Part shown: positions 1 through 12,806 of the stretch, in pieces
How positions within the stretch are numbered: the first letter of the stretch is position 1
Layout: each line of letters starts with the position of its first letter
NCBI GenBank assembly: GCA_958510825.1
Contig: OY294049.1
Span: 38,964,774 to 39,028,773, forward strand
Length of the DNA: 64,000 nucleotides
DNA from: Brachypterus glaber
Lineage: Eukaryota > Arthropoda > Insecta > Coleoptera > Kateretidae
Reading direction: 5' to 3'
Notes under the pieces: model-generated
What the model was told of the DNA's origin: nothing
The model's database searches: none
What the model saw: only the letters and a program-made list of their open reading frames with translations
Program-made: the position numbers and the translations under genes

Positions 1-1216
1 TTTTTTTTAAACAGCATAATAAGTTGGTGGACTTATAATTTTTTGAAACAAACGATTCATTTGTGGCAGTGTTTTAATCAAGGTTTTATATATATTATAG
101 TCTAAGTTGGTGGTTTTAATTATAAGTTGCGTTGTTGATATATTAATAGTTTGAGGGCATTTTTGTATACTGTAATACGAATACTGTATATTGTGGATAG
201 GTTTAAGGAAAATTATCATAAATTAAATATTTGTGGTTTTATCAGAGTTACAACATTTGATAAATAACAACAATAAAATTTTGGGAAATAACAGTGAGGA
301 TTAACGGAATCCAAATGAAAACAGTAATACCATATTTATATATAGTTTGTTTGGAATATTTAAAAGAGAGGCTCAGTGCCTATGGCTCATTTGTCTAAAA
401 TATGAATAAGTTTGAATGAATATTTGGGAGATTGAGTCTCTGCTCACTGGTGCTGGAGTTGCATCTGTCATGAAATGGCGAATGTGGCGAGGGGGTGAGG
501 AGGGATGGAGTGGGGAGGGGAGGGAAGTGCGGTGGTGAGCACCAAGCACTAGACACCAAGTAAAGATCCCGCCGAAAAAAAAAATACTTTTTTGGGTAAA
601 AAAAGATTGGCGTAACGAAAATCGGGGCCATTCTCGTTTAAAAACTAGTTTCACTGATCTTAAAAAAACATTTGATACCTGTGTTAAATCTTTTAAGCAG
701 GTTTGAAAAAAGATCATGTTTTAAGGTCATTATGTTTTGTAGAGATTCACCCCAAGAAAAAATTACTTTTCTGGGTCAAAAAAGAGATAAACCGTACAAA
801 TCAGGCTTACCCGTACAACAATAAAAAAATCCAGTTCGGGGACCGCACGTAAAATGGCCATAAACATGGACCATTGTTTCAATGTTGAAAGTGCGATATC
901 ATATCATATCCATTACAAGGTAAAATAGCGTAAGGGCTTTGAAATGATACGAACTTAAAAGATGCAAGACTAGGTGCAAAAAGAACGAGTAAAATAATCA
1001 CAGTCTTCATAATAAAAAATAAATGCGTAATAAATATTATTATTATTATTTTTACGTGGTAGGTGAATAAAAAGTACAAAAATTTAATAAATTCAAGAAA
1101 TCTCGATTGTTTTTTTCTTGAAATCGAGTCCAAAAAGTCCAAACCTCAGTCCTCGTAAAAGCGAGGGGTAAATCGCTAAAAATTGTACACTTGAATTTCT
1201 TCTGGGGGGTAATCTC
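1..1216. other. AT-rich stretch without a gene
   Basis: I see no supportable coding region. Open frames here are short, low in complexity and unlike any family I know. A GC-richer patch lies near 470-560 with G-runs. Simple A and T tracts and TAA/ATT triplet runs (1035-1050) are present. Confidence 0.5.
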
Positions 1217-1220
1217 TTAA

Positions 1221-1740
1221 GGCGCCTTTCACGGAGCAATTTGTACGCAAGTTTGGTGCTATGCAAGTTTGCTGCATGCGGACATTTGCCTTTTCACGGA
1301 GCAAGTTATACGCAAGCTTGACGCTATATATGCAAGTTAAACAATTTTGACGTGTCTCTGCGTTTGTTAACAAAAACATAACCTAGCATTAGTTTTTTAG
1401 GGAAGTATTTAGTTAGACTGACCGGCTTATCATAATAAATTAATAATAAATTAATAATAATCATAATAATAATAAATTAATAATAACAATTATAAACATG
1501 TGAAGTTGCTACTATATTAGTAAAAAGAAATCGATTTGGTAAATTTTTTCCAGGTTGGTACCACGAAAATAAATATAAATCTTGCGTGAAAATCGTTGAA
1601 AAATAGAACTTGTTCTAAAAATTTGAGGGTTTGAAAATAGCGTTAAAGTTGCCTGAAGGCATGCGCAGTGACTGAATCATTCTTGCAACAAAATTGCATA
1701 GCACCAAACTTGCGACAATATGCTCCGTGAAAAGGTGCCT
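1221..1740. mobile_element. TTAA-flanked MITE, piggyBac-like
   Basis: This 520-bp element has terminal inverted repeats: GGCGCCTTTCACGGAGCA at the left, and the complement of AGGCACCTTTTCACGGAGCA at the right. It is flanked on both sides by TTAA (1217-1220 and 1741-1744), the target used by piggyBac transposons. A second internal copy of the CACGGAGCA word lies near 1295, and the interior repeats GCAAGTTTG/CGCAAG words in both orientations. There is no coding capacity, so it must have been moved by a transposase encoded elsewhere. The superfamily assignment rests only on the TTAA site. Confidence 0.6.
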
Positions 1741-1744
1741 TTAA

Positions 1745-2999
1745 GATTTACTCTACATTTTCTTTAATCAAGATTACCCCGAAAATTTTTGAAAATTATC
1801 GAAAGACATTCCCCACGTTTTCTACATATGGGATTACCTCGGATTTCCTTGAGAGATTACCTCCGAGATTTGGTCCAATTTGTACACCTGAATTCCTCAG
1901 CGGTTTACCCCTATTTTTGACAAAACTTGATTTTTTTCGTGCTGGCGACGTTGGTGCAAGGGAGATATACAATACGTATCCCTATAGGGCTTATATTTTC
2001 AAAGTTTCTTGTTTTAAACATTTTTTTTTGCCCACTTGTATGAAATTTGATATCCAAGAAACTAGAGAGCCTTAATGTAACTTTTTCTTGACAGAAAGCG
2101 TCAAATTATAACTCTATAAGAAACCAGTTACGATTGCTCGACGTGTATAAATACACGGGAAATTTCCCGATATGAGTCACATAATGTGCTGTGGGGTGTG
2201 TGTAGTTTAGGAACGGATTAGGCAGTCACCCCAGTAATAAAGGCCCGGCATCAGCGCGCGTTTTGCATCTCCATGGCGTTTGGGGATTTGTGCCCAGAGC
2301 CTGATAGTTTATCCTGGAACTACTGATTCAATTCACTAATCCCGACGTGATCATTTCAATGCGTGCGTGTGCACAAGTTACGCGTTTCTGTATACTGAGG
2401 GTACATTTCTAATCTGCAAAGTCTTAACGAAGTTATCCTTGCTTGTATTATTTTCTCACCAATGGGTAGTTTTAACTATTGATTATTCCATTTCAAACTA
2501 GATAACCAAGACACCAAAGTAGTATCTTTAGTATATATAGCTTTTTCCTCCGACCTAGTTAGTAGTTAGTGCCTATTTCCCACCCGTTGCCTATGACAAC
2601 GGTTGGGAAGTGACAATCAGCTGATTTTTTCTATGTTATTTAATTAAAATATGATGATAACAAAAAACAAAGTTTATTTATTTGATTTCTATTTATTATT
2701 CTATATTTAAAAAGCAACATTTGTAACTAACATCACTGCAACTAAACTTTTCAATATGGCGTAAAAACTGGTAGTGGGAAAGAAGGCAAATAACTGTAAA
2801 TAAAACAGGTATGGTTGTCAATAAAATAGTATACAAACCTCAACGGAAATTTTCATATTTGATTTTCATTATTTGACCGCGGGGCTAATGCCCCTTGGTC
2901 AGCTAACCCTCCCTTAGGAAATGAAACTTTTTCCACCTCAGTATAAAGTATGTAATATACTATATTGTAAACCGTACCAAATTTATAAAAATACTGTCA
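1745..2999. other. Unannotated stretch with a GC-richer patch at 2120-2400
   Basis: No gene is recognised. The patch at about 2120-2400 is less AT-rich than its surroundings and not repeated elsewhere in the window as far as I can see. It contains TTTGCAT and TAATCC words, which resemble POU and Otx-type sites, but words this short also occur by chance. Confidence 0.35.
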
Positions 3000-3830
3000 A
3001 GTCAATTGACAATAGAGGTCTGTACAACTAGAATTATGAAACAGAAGACGTCTACCCTATCTCTATCTCATTTGTGCACGGCACACCACTACCAACTTAA
3101 ATAAATTAAAAAAATATTGCATTTTTTTCAATTTTTATCAACAATTACCGTTGATTTTTGTAAATAAAGCTAAAGAAATGAATATTTTTTGCTAAGAAAT
3201 AACACTGACGATTTAATAGTAAAATAAAGAATGAAATATAAGTCCTATTAATTGTTCTTAGGTTGGTTGCTTAATCTGTTTATTTATTTACAAAACATAA
3301 CCTCAAATATGAAAAGGTAAATATGAATTTATTTAACGTTTATCATATTTATTATTAACTATATATTATTATTATATATTTTAATATCGTTACCAGTTTC
3401 TACATTTCAAGAAATTAATTTTATGACGAGCGTTATTTCTGTTATAGCTGCCAAATGCCAAGATATTTTTACAAGGGTTGCAAAAGTCCAAACGAATTTC
3501 GCCTAGGCTTTAAATCTAAGGTATAAAGAAAGAACTTACCTTTGGTAAACAATATTTAAATATCAAAATTCGTAAAAGTACTATAATAGTCAATAAAAAC
3601 ACAATATTTAGTAAAACACACAAAAAACTGAAATCAAAACAATATTTAACGCAGCTCACACAATGACAGTGGCTAACGAAAATGGCGTTACTGACAGTGC
3701 AGTCAACATAAAACCTAGTAGATTTTTTTTCTTTATGTTGGTGATATTACTTCTATCCTTTTTGGGTAGAACTTTTGTCCCTGTCTAATCTAAATGGAGA
3801 AATCTCCATTAACCTTACTTTTTGGGAATT
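3000..3830 (-). mobile_element. Degenerate interrupted copy of the 12.8-kb MITE family
   Basis: The left part (about 3012-3090: GTACAACTAGAATTATG, then GACGTCTACCCTATCTC) and the right part (about 3738-3815: ATCCTTTTTGGGTAGAAC, then ends near AAATCTCCATT) match the two ends of the element at 12807-13220. The intervening 650 bp does not match and is probably unrelated or decayed. There is no coding potential. Confidence 0.5.
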
Positions 3831-3895
3831 TTAAAGCTTATAGCAACGCCACATGCGCACATTGTGGCTTGCCCTCAGCGGAGACAAGCGCATTC

Positions 3896-4123
3896 CAACG
3901 AACTAACAACTCTTCTCTCTAGAATACGCATACCGTTAATATAAAGTATCGCCAACATCTCGGTTTGTTTGTAAACAAATAGTAGGGATATTCAGGCCTG
4001 AACAATAACAATTACCAGTAACTGTTATTGTTGTCTCTGTTAGAACAAAGCTGTGCGAGTAAGACAGACAAATGTATATGTTGGCTACGTTTTTTTCAGT
4101 TTTTACAAATGAAATGCCTATTC
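3896..4123 (+). mobile_element. hAT-like MITE, family A, copy 1 (truncated)
   Basis: It begins CAACGAACTAACAACTC and runs collinear with the full copies at 44989 and 63125. It stops at GCCTATTC, about 25 bp before the expected right terminal repeat. The 8 bases before it (GCGCATTC) have no partner because the right end is lost. It is non-coding. Confidence 0.7.
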
Positions 4124-5337
4124 AGTTTTTTTGTCAGTGTTTGATTTAGAATTATATTGCCGTACAATGATAAACCGGCCCAAGTAAATATTTTGTTTGC
4201 TGCAGCAAAAATTATACTGGTATAATTCAGAGCATCTCATTTATTAAAATATTCTGCAATTAACATAAATTATTGGTATAAATATACATGAAAGGGTGAA
4301 TGTATAAATGAATTTTCTTGTGAGTATTGATCGTAAATTGAAAATTTGAATTCCGAATTGAAAGGCAAATGCCTTTTATAAATAATTCATTCTGGTCCTT
4401 GAGTTCGTAAAATATTTGGATTATGCACTGAAGCCTTAAAAAGGCCTTGTTTTTTTTTAAAATACAGAGTGTTTTTTAACAACTGTTTTTTTTAATACAG
4501 AGTGTTTTTTTACAACTTTTTTCACATAAACAACTATTCTGCAGGACCAGGGGTAAAAACAGTATTTAAAAAGTTCATCTGACATCTGTAAATTCGAAAA
4601 ATTTTCATTTAATCAAAAAGTCATTTCATAAATATAAATAAATTCACATTTCTTTAAAAAATTGGACATCACATATGCCAAAAGCACTTTTTAAAGACTG
4701 TTTTTACCTATTAGCTCTAAAACTATTGTGTGTAAGTTAAAAATAGATTTACTCGACAAGTTAAAAATAGATACCTCATTTCCAAAGCTTTTGGAGCCTC
4801 TTTTGCACTCACAGGAACCTTATCCAGAATTGGAAATTTGGAAATAGCCTAATTGACTTTTAGGAAAACTCAGCCGGGACTAAATAGCTTGTTGAAAAAA
4901 TTAACAACATTCATCGGCTCTATTTAATCAAATTATTTTTTTCAGTGTAAACTATAACTGTACCCTTTTTTCATGAGTACACAATTCTTTTTTGTCCCTT
5001 TTATTTATTAGGAATTATAAAAGCCTCTATTTTATTTTGATGTGGTAATTTTGGTATTTTAAATAAAACTTGTTTCTCAGAATATGCTTTGTGGTTGTTG
5101 ATTTGAATTTACTTACATATTTTTGAAATCAGATCCAACCTCGGATGCAAGTTCGGATGCCAACCTCCCAAATAAGGAAAAATATTCTGGACTTACCTAG
5201 AAACAAAGAAAATAAATTAAAATAAATTCATTTTATATAAAATATTTAGTAAATAAAAAATATACAGGTACATATATAGATCATTTTGTCCTAACTGTTT
5301 CAGATAGAACAAATGCATTTAGTATGAAAATTTATTT
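4124..5337. repeat. Gene-free stretch with a diverged repeat at 4545-4880
   Basis: The block at about 4545-4880 is a diverged direct copy of about 63410-63780. Shared words include TTTTCATTTAATCAA, GGCACTTTTTAAA/GCACTTTTTAAAGACTG and AGAGCTTTTGGA/AAAGCTTTTGGAGCC. The family is not recognised and no reading frame is kept. The rest is AT-rich with runs of T. Confidence 0.5.
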
Positions 5338-5803
5338 TTCTGACAAGCGGCTCGTTTTCTAAACTTGTACTTGTGCGCTAAAAACGTGTTATGAAACGAG
5401 TGCTTTATACAATTTTTTCTATTTTTCTCTAAAATTTAAAAAACTTACATTTAAATTGATGACTGATTTAGGGATTTTTGTTTTGGGTTGGCATTACAGT
5501 TTACAGTATGTTTAAAATTCTAAGAACAAATGATATTTTGATATATTTTACAGTCATCTCTTCTTTATTCACTGCAATTAACCAGTCCACAATTTTAACG
5601 TGGTAAAAAATAACCCAAACACAAAATTTTGTAAAAAATTAAACTTTAAATCGACATTGACATTTGTACGCAAAACGTCAAGAGATAGGCTTTTGTATGT
5701 TGCCAACCCAACAGAAAAAAAAGTAGAGACCTCTTATGGGCCTATAAGAACACGCAAAATGCGTGTGATTATGAGCTAATAAAAGTCGCAAAATAGAAAA
5801 AAT
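5338..5803 (+). repeat. Interspersed repeat, copy 1 of 2
   Basis: About 465 bp collinear with 39873-40338 in the same orientation. It starts at the GCGGCTCGTTTTCTAAA palindrome region and ends at GTCGCAAAATAGAAAAA. Shared internal words include AAAATTCTAAGAACAAATG and CACGCAAAATGCGTGTG. There is no long frame. The start carries the palindromic ACGTTTTTAGCGCAC unit that also occurs at 34736-34805 and 38233-38330. Confidence 0.65.
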
Positions 5804-5849
5804 TTATAATTAAATTGTCTTTAGATCTTAATAATCTTAAAAAACATTA

Positions 5850-5893
5850 CATAATATGTATAATATGTATAATATAATATGTATAATATGTAC
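5850..5893. repeat. TATAATATG short tandem repeat
   Basis: An imperfect array of TAATATGTA units. It is low in complexity and no function can be inferred. Confidence 0.6.
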
Positions 5894-6412
5894 CTATTAT
5901 CAAAAGTCATTAAGAACTTAGATCATTTAAAACACTCCCATTTTGTATCTAATTTCGCTTGTTTTTATAACCAATAAATAAAAAAAAGCAACACTATAAT
6001 TACAAAGCGCCTTGATTGTGTAAAATTCATCATGGTTACCCAAAAATGAGTAAAAAACTACCGAAACAATCAAAACTTTTTCTACCTGTTACCAAATGAT
6101 ATTCATTAAGATTTTAGACGTTGAATCATTTATTTTCTACACTCAAGTTTAACCGAGAGTTTCGCCGCCATTTTTTGTTGGTTAATTTGGAGCAGACATT
6201 GTTTAATACCTGTACTTAAATATATGTCTTGAAAATATTATTAACGCACTAAAGGAACTGCCTACTTTTTCCCAAAAACGGTTTATTCCACTTTATTTCA
6301 ACAATAACCAGTTATAAAACTTGTAGGGGCAAATTCACCACTACTGGAATTGACGTTATCACAAAATAGTACCTAAAATAGCGTCGTATTTTACGTAAAC
6401 ATATGATATCAT

Positions 6413-6668
6413 CAACGAACTAATAACTCTTCTCTCTAGAATAGGCATTTCATTTGTAAAAACTGATAAAAACGTAGCCAAAATATACATTTGTCTGTCT
6501 TAATCGCACAGCTTTGTTCTAACAGAGACAACAATAACAGTTACTGGTAATTGTTATTGTTCAGGCCTGAATATACCTACTATTTGTTTACAAAAAAAAA
6601 ACGAGATGTTGGCGATACTTTATATTAACGGTATGCGTATTCTAGAGAGAAGAGTTGTTAGTTCGTTG
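6413..6668 (-). mobile_element. hAT-like MITE, family A, copy 2 (complete)
   Basis: A complete 256-bp element, inverted relative to copy 1. It starts CAACGAACT and ends AGTTCGTTG. It is flanked by a perfect 8-bp duplication, GATATCAT at 6405-6412 and 6669-6676. An 8-bp duplication is typical of hAT (and P) transposons. No coding region. Confidence 0.8.
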
Positions 6669-6689
6669 GATATCATCTATTTTTTTTAA

Positions 6690-6985
6690 TTTAAAGTTTT
6701 CAACTCACGCTAATATACAAGACCCATTTTTCAAGTTAGCGTTTTATAGCTTTGAGAGGTGAATTCATATCAAACCACATGAAAAAAACTTCATTATGTC
6801 CAAAAATGCTTCGTAAGGGAGCTACGGTCCTTCAGTGACAGGCCCGCAAATTAGTTTTTCGTTTAATATCACATAAGTTTATATGAACATTTTTTCATGT
6901 CTTTTGATAGGAATTCACCTCCCAAAGTTATGAAACGCCAACTTGAAAAATGGGTATTTCATATTAGGGTGAAAACTTTAAATTA
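6690..6985. mobile_element. Foldback element with arms of about 130 bp
   Basis: The left arm, from about 6690 (TTTAATTTAAAGTTTTCAAC), pairs with the right arm ending at about 6985 (GTGAAAACTTTAAATTAAA). Paired words include CCCATTTTTCAAGTTAGCG with CGCCAACTTGAAAAATGGG, and GAGGTGAATTC with GAATTCACCTC. It is non-coding and of unknown superfamily. Confidence 0.65.
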
Positions 6986-8230
6986 AAAAAAAAATCGCTT
7001 AAATTACCTAAAGCAGTGAAACCCCTTGAGGACTCAACTATAGTGGTCCTAACTGACGTTGACAGATCTCTTGCCTAAATTTTCTGTAGCACAGTGTATT
7101 TATCAATGTAAGTTTTGAACAACAGCCAGAGGGAACATTTTCACATGAAAATTATCTGAAAAAACGCCTAAGTGATGTATTGCTAGAGGCCGTATACATT
7201 TTCAAATATAGCAATAACAAGTTTTACATTAATCAATAGTTGGTTATTTTTGTGAAAATTCTTCACATAAATTACACGTATAAATATAAATGGCATTTCA
7301 ATCACTTAAAACGGATGTTTAGGAGTTAATATTGAAATATATTTTAATTATATTATGGATACATGTTATACAGGGTGTTCTAGAAATTAGAAATCCCATT
7401 TTACAAAGCGGAAGTACAAAACTAACGGAAGAAGAGGAAGAGATTCAGATGCGACTTTACCCTTCTTATATTGTTTCAAATATTAACTAAAATAAATTCA
7501 ATCATTATTTCCATGGCGCCCTTAAATATTAATTAATTCAGGTGACTGTTAATTTTCATACTTACTTATTAGGTATTATTATAAAATAAATTAGTTATTC
7601 AAATCCAACTCTTTTCTTGGCCAAAACACCCACTCCCGAAGATTATGCTCTAAATGAAAATTCTTGAAATAATCTTTAATATTTATTAAAATACTAATAT
7701 TTTCTCACATTTTGAAATTTCATTACAATTATGGGAAAGATTCCACTCGATCCAACTTTCGGGAATTAACAAAAAACTTTATAGCAACCAAACCATAAGC
7801 CCAATAAAGAAACACAACATTACAAACTTGTTTATCGTAACCATAGTAACAATGTTTAATGAGTGGTTTCTTTTTTTAACCTTTAGTTTAGCTCTGATAT
7901 GTATTAAAAACTGGTGGAATCTTTCCCTTCTTGATCTCAACTGACAAGTTTAAGTATAATTAAAAAAAAAACATTTTTCACTGTTAATTACAAGACTGTA
8001 TTGTATTTAAACAAATAACAGATTATATAAGTATACATGCTTAAATTTAAATAAAATATATATAATAGTTTATATACATTCTTAACCTATTGATGTTTTT
8101 TTAGGTTTTTAGTCCTTACTCTTACTGAAAGTGATCATCTTTTTCTTGTAGTAAGTTAAAAAAATATTCATACTTTATGAAGTTCCTGGAATGTTTACTT
8201 TCTTTGTCTCAATCACATATTTAATGTGTT
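6986..8230. other. AT-rich gene-free stretch
   Basis: No gene is supported. A fragment beginning ACAGGGTGTTCTAGAAATT at about 7371 resembles the terminal repeats of the ACAGGGTG elements further right, but no matching second end is visible. Confidence 0.4.
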
Positions 8231-8320
8231 AAGGCCTATCCAGAAGCTTGCATAAGAACCGTACCGTGCCGTGCATTGTTATGTTTTATGTTCTTATGCG
8301 AGCCTATGAATAGGCACTTA
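8231..8320. mobile_element. Small MITE with GCTTGCATAAGAAC termini
   Basis: The left end AAGGCCTATCCAGAAGCTTG pairs with the right end, whose complement reads GTGCCTATTCATAGGCTCG. Both continue into CATAAGAAC. Related copies lie at 28685-28835 and about 34925-35035. Non-coding. Confidence 0.55.
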
Positions 8321-8725
8321 CTGGTGCATAATAGTTTGTGATATGTTTATTTTTTTGTGTCAACAGATGCGTTTCAAAGCAAAGAACAAAACGTCTATCT
8401 CAGCCAATTTAGTCCAAAAAGTGGAATCTTTTCCTTCTTGATCTCAACGATTCAATTTAAAACACCACCAGACCTGAAGATAAAGGGGCCTGATCCCTTC
8501 AACCTATTCCCTAAACTGCAAGCCGAATTAATGCTACTGGATTCTATCGTCCGGTCCTGTATAAAAGTTAAGGTTTTCCGGAGCAAAAAAGTTTTTGTGG
8601 ATAGCCCTGTGAAAAACTTTATTTTCCTTTTGTTACTTCGGTACTGGATGGCAATAAAAAGTATGTTTTTATATAGTTGGTAATTGTTTGGTCGTAGTTT
8701 TCTAAAGAACGACGTGCAGGGAGTA

Positions 8726-9307
8726 CACAGTGGTCCCAGAGAAAAAAAAAGAGACAAATGACTGCTTTTTCTGCATAGTGTCATTTTCTGCACCGCTGAT
8801 TACAAAAAAAATAGTGAAAAAAATGAAACAAAAAAAAATGCGTAATTAGGGTGGTACAAAATTTTGAAAAAATATCAGATTTAGCTGAAATTTGGCATAA
8901 AGGCTTCTTTTGGTAATATTAGTACGGACCAATACCCAAAAACTTAAAATTAAAAACGGCGGAATAAATATGGCCGATTAATTTTTAAAATTTTGCGTTG
9001 AATCTCTCAATTTTCGTTGTTTTGTGCCTTATTTTCGTTAATTTTGGCCAAATTTTAAAAATAAATCGGCCATATTTATTCCGTCATTCTGAAAAGTTTT
9101 TGGGTATTGGTCCGTAATATTATAAAAAGAAGAGTTTATGCCAAATTTCAGCTAAATCGGATATTTTTCAAAATTTTTGAACCACCCTAATGTGGCAAAT
9201 TTTTTTTTTCATTTTTTCACTATTTTTTTCGAAATCAGCGGTGCTAAAAATAGCCGTATGCAAAAAAGCAGACTTTTGTCACTTTTTTTTTGTCTGGGAC
9301 CACTGTG
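8726..9307. mobile_element. Foldback MITE with CACAGTGGTCCCAGA termini
   Basis: The two halves of this 582-bp element are complementary over almost their whole length. Outer ends are CACAGTGGTCCCAGA and TCTGGGACCACTGTG. An inner pair, TTAGGGTGGT and ACCACCCTAA, encloses TTTAGCTGAAATTTGGCAT and ATGCCAAATTTCAGCTAAA. No clear target duplication is seen. Reading frames inside it are by-products of the hairpin. Confidence 0.7.
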
Positions 9308-11303
9308 GCGTAAAGTCGGACTGTATTCACCGAGATATTCCTTTATCAGATTGTAGAGTTTTGAAAAATAACTCTTATTGTTCGTACGTTATATTCTAAA
9401 TGTAGAAGGCCGTGCTTTGGACATAAGTCACGTTTCTGGACGCTACAGTAGTAATATTTTACTTTTATGTAAGTTTTTGTTACGGTTTTGCTGCTGTCTG
9501 GCTTTATTCCTGCCATAAACAAGCACATGATCAGGATTTAAAATATCTCGTTTTACTAAATATGTATGCTCCTTTTGAATTTTATTAAAACAATATTTGA
9601 TAGTTTTATTTTATATAAGGGTTGTTCTTCTATTGCTCATGTAAGCCAAGGCTACTTTCCATTCAACTAAGAACTAAGTTTATAGTAAGCCACCTTACTA
9701 CTTTTGACGTTTCTTGTGACATTCCAAATTAACCTAACTTCCACACAACTAAGCCGCTTATCATTCCCCTTTTCCCTGGAGTTTTTGGTCGCTAAAAATG
9801 TCACAATTCGTTAAAGAAGTTCGTTATTTACAAGCAAAATTCTTTCAGCCATTTTGTTTTCATATAAAATCAGAAATGGTTTGAGTTTTAGTAACTGAGT
9901 TAACTGAGTCATCTTGCTTGTGCTCTAAAGGATCCACACCAAATTCGGCTTTAATTGAGTAAAAAAACGTTTGATACTTTAAATTTATCAGATGTTTTGG
10001 GAGTTTGAGAAATCTTGAAAAAGAACGAACTTATAGCTCACTATTTTGAGCTAAAATTTCTTGCTATAGCTTTATCATTTTAGGTTTATATTCTTCTGAC
10101 TTTGTACTGACAATTCAACATGTAATAAATGCTACAATGTCAAGCTTGTAATTTTTTTATGTTGATTGCATTCAAAATCGCTCTTGGGCTTGGATTCTTG
10201 TGTTAATCACCATAAATAAATAAAAAATGAATTATGCCTTAAACAATTTAACATACATATTAAAAGTCGTTTATTCTACCAGTAGCAGTAAGAATATACT
10301 TTTTTAATAGTATTGTGCCTGTAGCATTTAAACAATAATAAATAATGCCGGTATAAATAAAAATATAATGAGGATTATTAAAGGGATCATAACTGCTTAT
10401 TATGTTTTTTAGTAAAAACACCTCTAATTTATGTTTTTACTGCAGCATCGGCGCCATTGTAAATAGAATGGTTCCACATGTTTTCAACAACTTTATATGT
10501 ATAGAATACTGTACAGTATTTTTGGGTTTCATGGCCCTTTTAACACAGAGTTAACTATAATTATTTAACTATAATTAGTTGAATCAGTTATTCAATCCAA
10601 TTATTTTAAATATGATATTTTTACCAAGCAAAAACTTGTTAGCATTATGGACGAACAGACAAACACCTTTTTCTCGGTGTAGTTCAAAGAAATAATAGAA
10701 GTTTTGATGTAGTTATATACTGCAAGGATAGGCATTTTAAAGTTGCAGGTAGGTGGCGTATGTGATAAATTATTAGTGATAATTTATCAGTGATAATTCA
10801 ACATAGCCTCCTCCTTTATAAACATAAACAGTGTTGATACTTTTTTAGTCATACAATATTTCTATTCTAATGAATTAGTCATATAAGTATAAAATATGGT
10901 AAAAATTCCAGCCCAAATGTGTTTTTAAATGATTTATTTGCCAGCGGGACTGTTCTTAATTAAAAATGGAGTCCGGGAGCGCTACTCCCAAAGGCGGCAG
11001 ATGTATTTAAAACTAGTAATCAATATATACCAACGCATTCTTATTTAGTAGAATATTATTTAAAGCTATGAGAACATTGCGTACCAAGCCTACCCTATTT
11101 ATTTAATTGAGTTTTAATTATTTAATTTAATAGCATAAGCAGAATTGTTTATTTAGAAAAGGGTTTGTTTAGAATATGGGGAGATCCCTTGATATTCTGA
11201 CAGTTCTGTCACATTTTTGGTGACATAGAATGAATGTTGGCATAACTGGTAAAGTAAAATACTATAAATAGTCGCATCGTAAAAAATCTGCCTATACAGA
11301 TAT
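9308..11303. other. Gene-free stretch
   Basis: About 2 kb of AT-rich sequence. I find no gene, RNA or well-bounded repeat that I can support. Confidence 0.4.
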
Positions 11304-12122
11304 ACAGTCGGTCAAGTAAGAGCGTATAGTCGGTAAGAGAGATATAGGTACTTTACTTCCTGACCGTACAATGCTTTGTACATAGAGACTTTTTTTAAAC
11401 CTTATTTTTAGTTACTCAGCACGTTTTAAAGCATGAGTGCTGTGAACGCATCACGGTTCGAGGATGTCTTCCTCTGTTTGCACCCGAGAGGTCCGAGAAT
11501 GACGCCTACAGCGGCTGCAAAGTATATGGGAAAGTCGAAGCCATTCGTCAACAAGTGGGTAAAACGATACTCGAAAACGAAAAATGTTGACGACTTAACA
11601 GATCATGGCTCAACAGGAATGGTGTTTTCGCACAATCCTCAATTAACCCTGCACCAAGGGGCAAAAAAACTGATGCAGAAAGGTTTGGATATATCACATG
11701 AAACAATTCGTAATCACCTCCAGGCTCACGACTTAAAGTGGCGAAGTACAATAAAGAAACCTTTGTTGAGTAAAACACAGAGAGAAAAACGAACCGCGTG
11801 GGCCAAGGAAAACATTGATCGGGACTGGAGCAAGGTTCTTTTTACCGATGAAGCTTCCTTTTGGGGTTACGTTATCACCCCCCGGGCCTGGACATCCTCC
11901 ACCAACCGATTGGTCCAGCGAACCGTGAAACACCCTGTAAAGATTCATGTTTGGGGGTGTCTCTCGGAAAAAGGTTTTGGATTTTTATTTCTTATTACGT
12001 ACTTGAACTTAAACGCTGAAAAAATGGTCGAGATTTACAAAAAAGCTGCCAAACGTTTGAATGGCGATAAAAATAAGCAGTGGATCCTCCAAAAAAAGTT
12101 GGTTTTGATCTTGATAGTCTAA
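11304..12122 (+). pseudogene. Broken Tc1-type transposase
   Basis: The frame 11433-12122 encodes 229 residues of a Tc1/mariner-superfamily transposase, the enzyme that cuts and rejoins element ends through a DDE/D triad. An N-terminal helix-turn-helix is visible at about residues 24-46 (TPTAAAKYMG...NKWVKRY), then a second DNA-binding part. The first catalytic aspartate lies in LFTDEASF (D139), and HVWGCLS follows at 172-178. The usual second aspartate block, expected just after WILQ (217-220), is replaced by unrelated residues and a stop, so the enzyme cannot work. Upstream, CAGTCGGTCAAGTAAGAGCG near 11306 looks like the left terminal repeat. I see no right repeat. Confidence 0.8.
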
Positions 12123-12806
12123 TGTCCTATTTAATAGTAAATATTAAATATATATTTCAGATGATAAAAATTTAGGATAATACCTACTTAATCCATATTT
12201 AAATTAGCTAAGTAACTGACATTTTTAAATAATGAAGAATATAGGTAATTTGTTAAGTATTAAACTAATTGTAAGTCATTTTCTTACAACTAAAGCTATT
12301 AAATGATATACTTTGTTTAATGCTAATTAAAGTTCTACTTTTTTAACGCATAATAATAAAAAAACAATTTAATTTTGACGTATTGCTTTAAGTGTCAATA
12401 CAAATAAACATAATGTCGCTTTTTTAGTATCGAACTTAAATCTTCTTAGATCTTACCAATATAAAGTTTAAAACCAAAACGGCGGCGAGTTTTATTTAAA
12501 AAAATCCCATTATACTGTTGTTTCTTTTTTTAAATAAACAATTCAAATGCAACGTTTAAATAAATTAAATTATTAAAATAATTATTCCCTTGTCAATGTC
12601 AATAGTTGTCTGATTATTTGTATTGTGTTGATTAAATTCTGCCATTTATTTTTGTCTATTGTTATTTCAGATAATTGAAATTATAATATTACCCATTGTA
12701 TTTCTATGAAATTTAACAAAGATTAGTTATAATTTGTCAGGCTTTTTGTTATGTAATTTAATATACTTAGGTAAAATTATAGTCCTTTAAAATGTCGTGC
12801 TATTAT
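12123..12806. other. AT-rich gene-free stretch
   Basis: Nothing supportable. It may include decayed downstream parts of the Tc1-type element, but no transposase similarity is seen after 12100. Confidence 0.4.

Noticed and set aside
8357..8793. Opposed frames of 108 and 113 residues
   Set aside because: No recognisable domain and mutual antisense overlap next to a foldback element.
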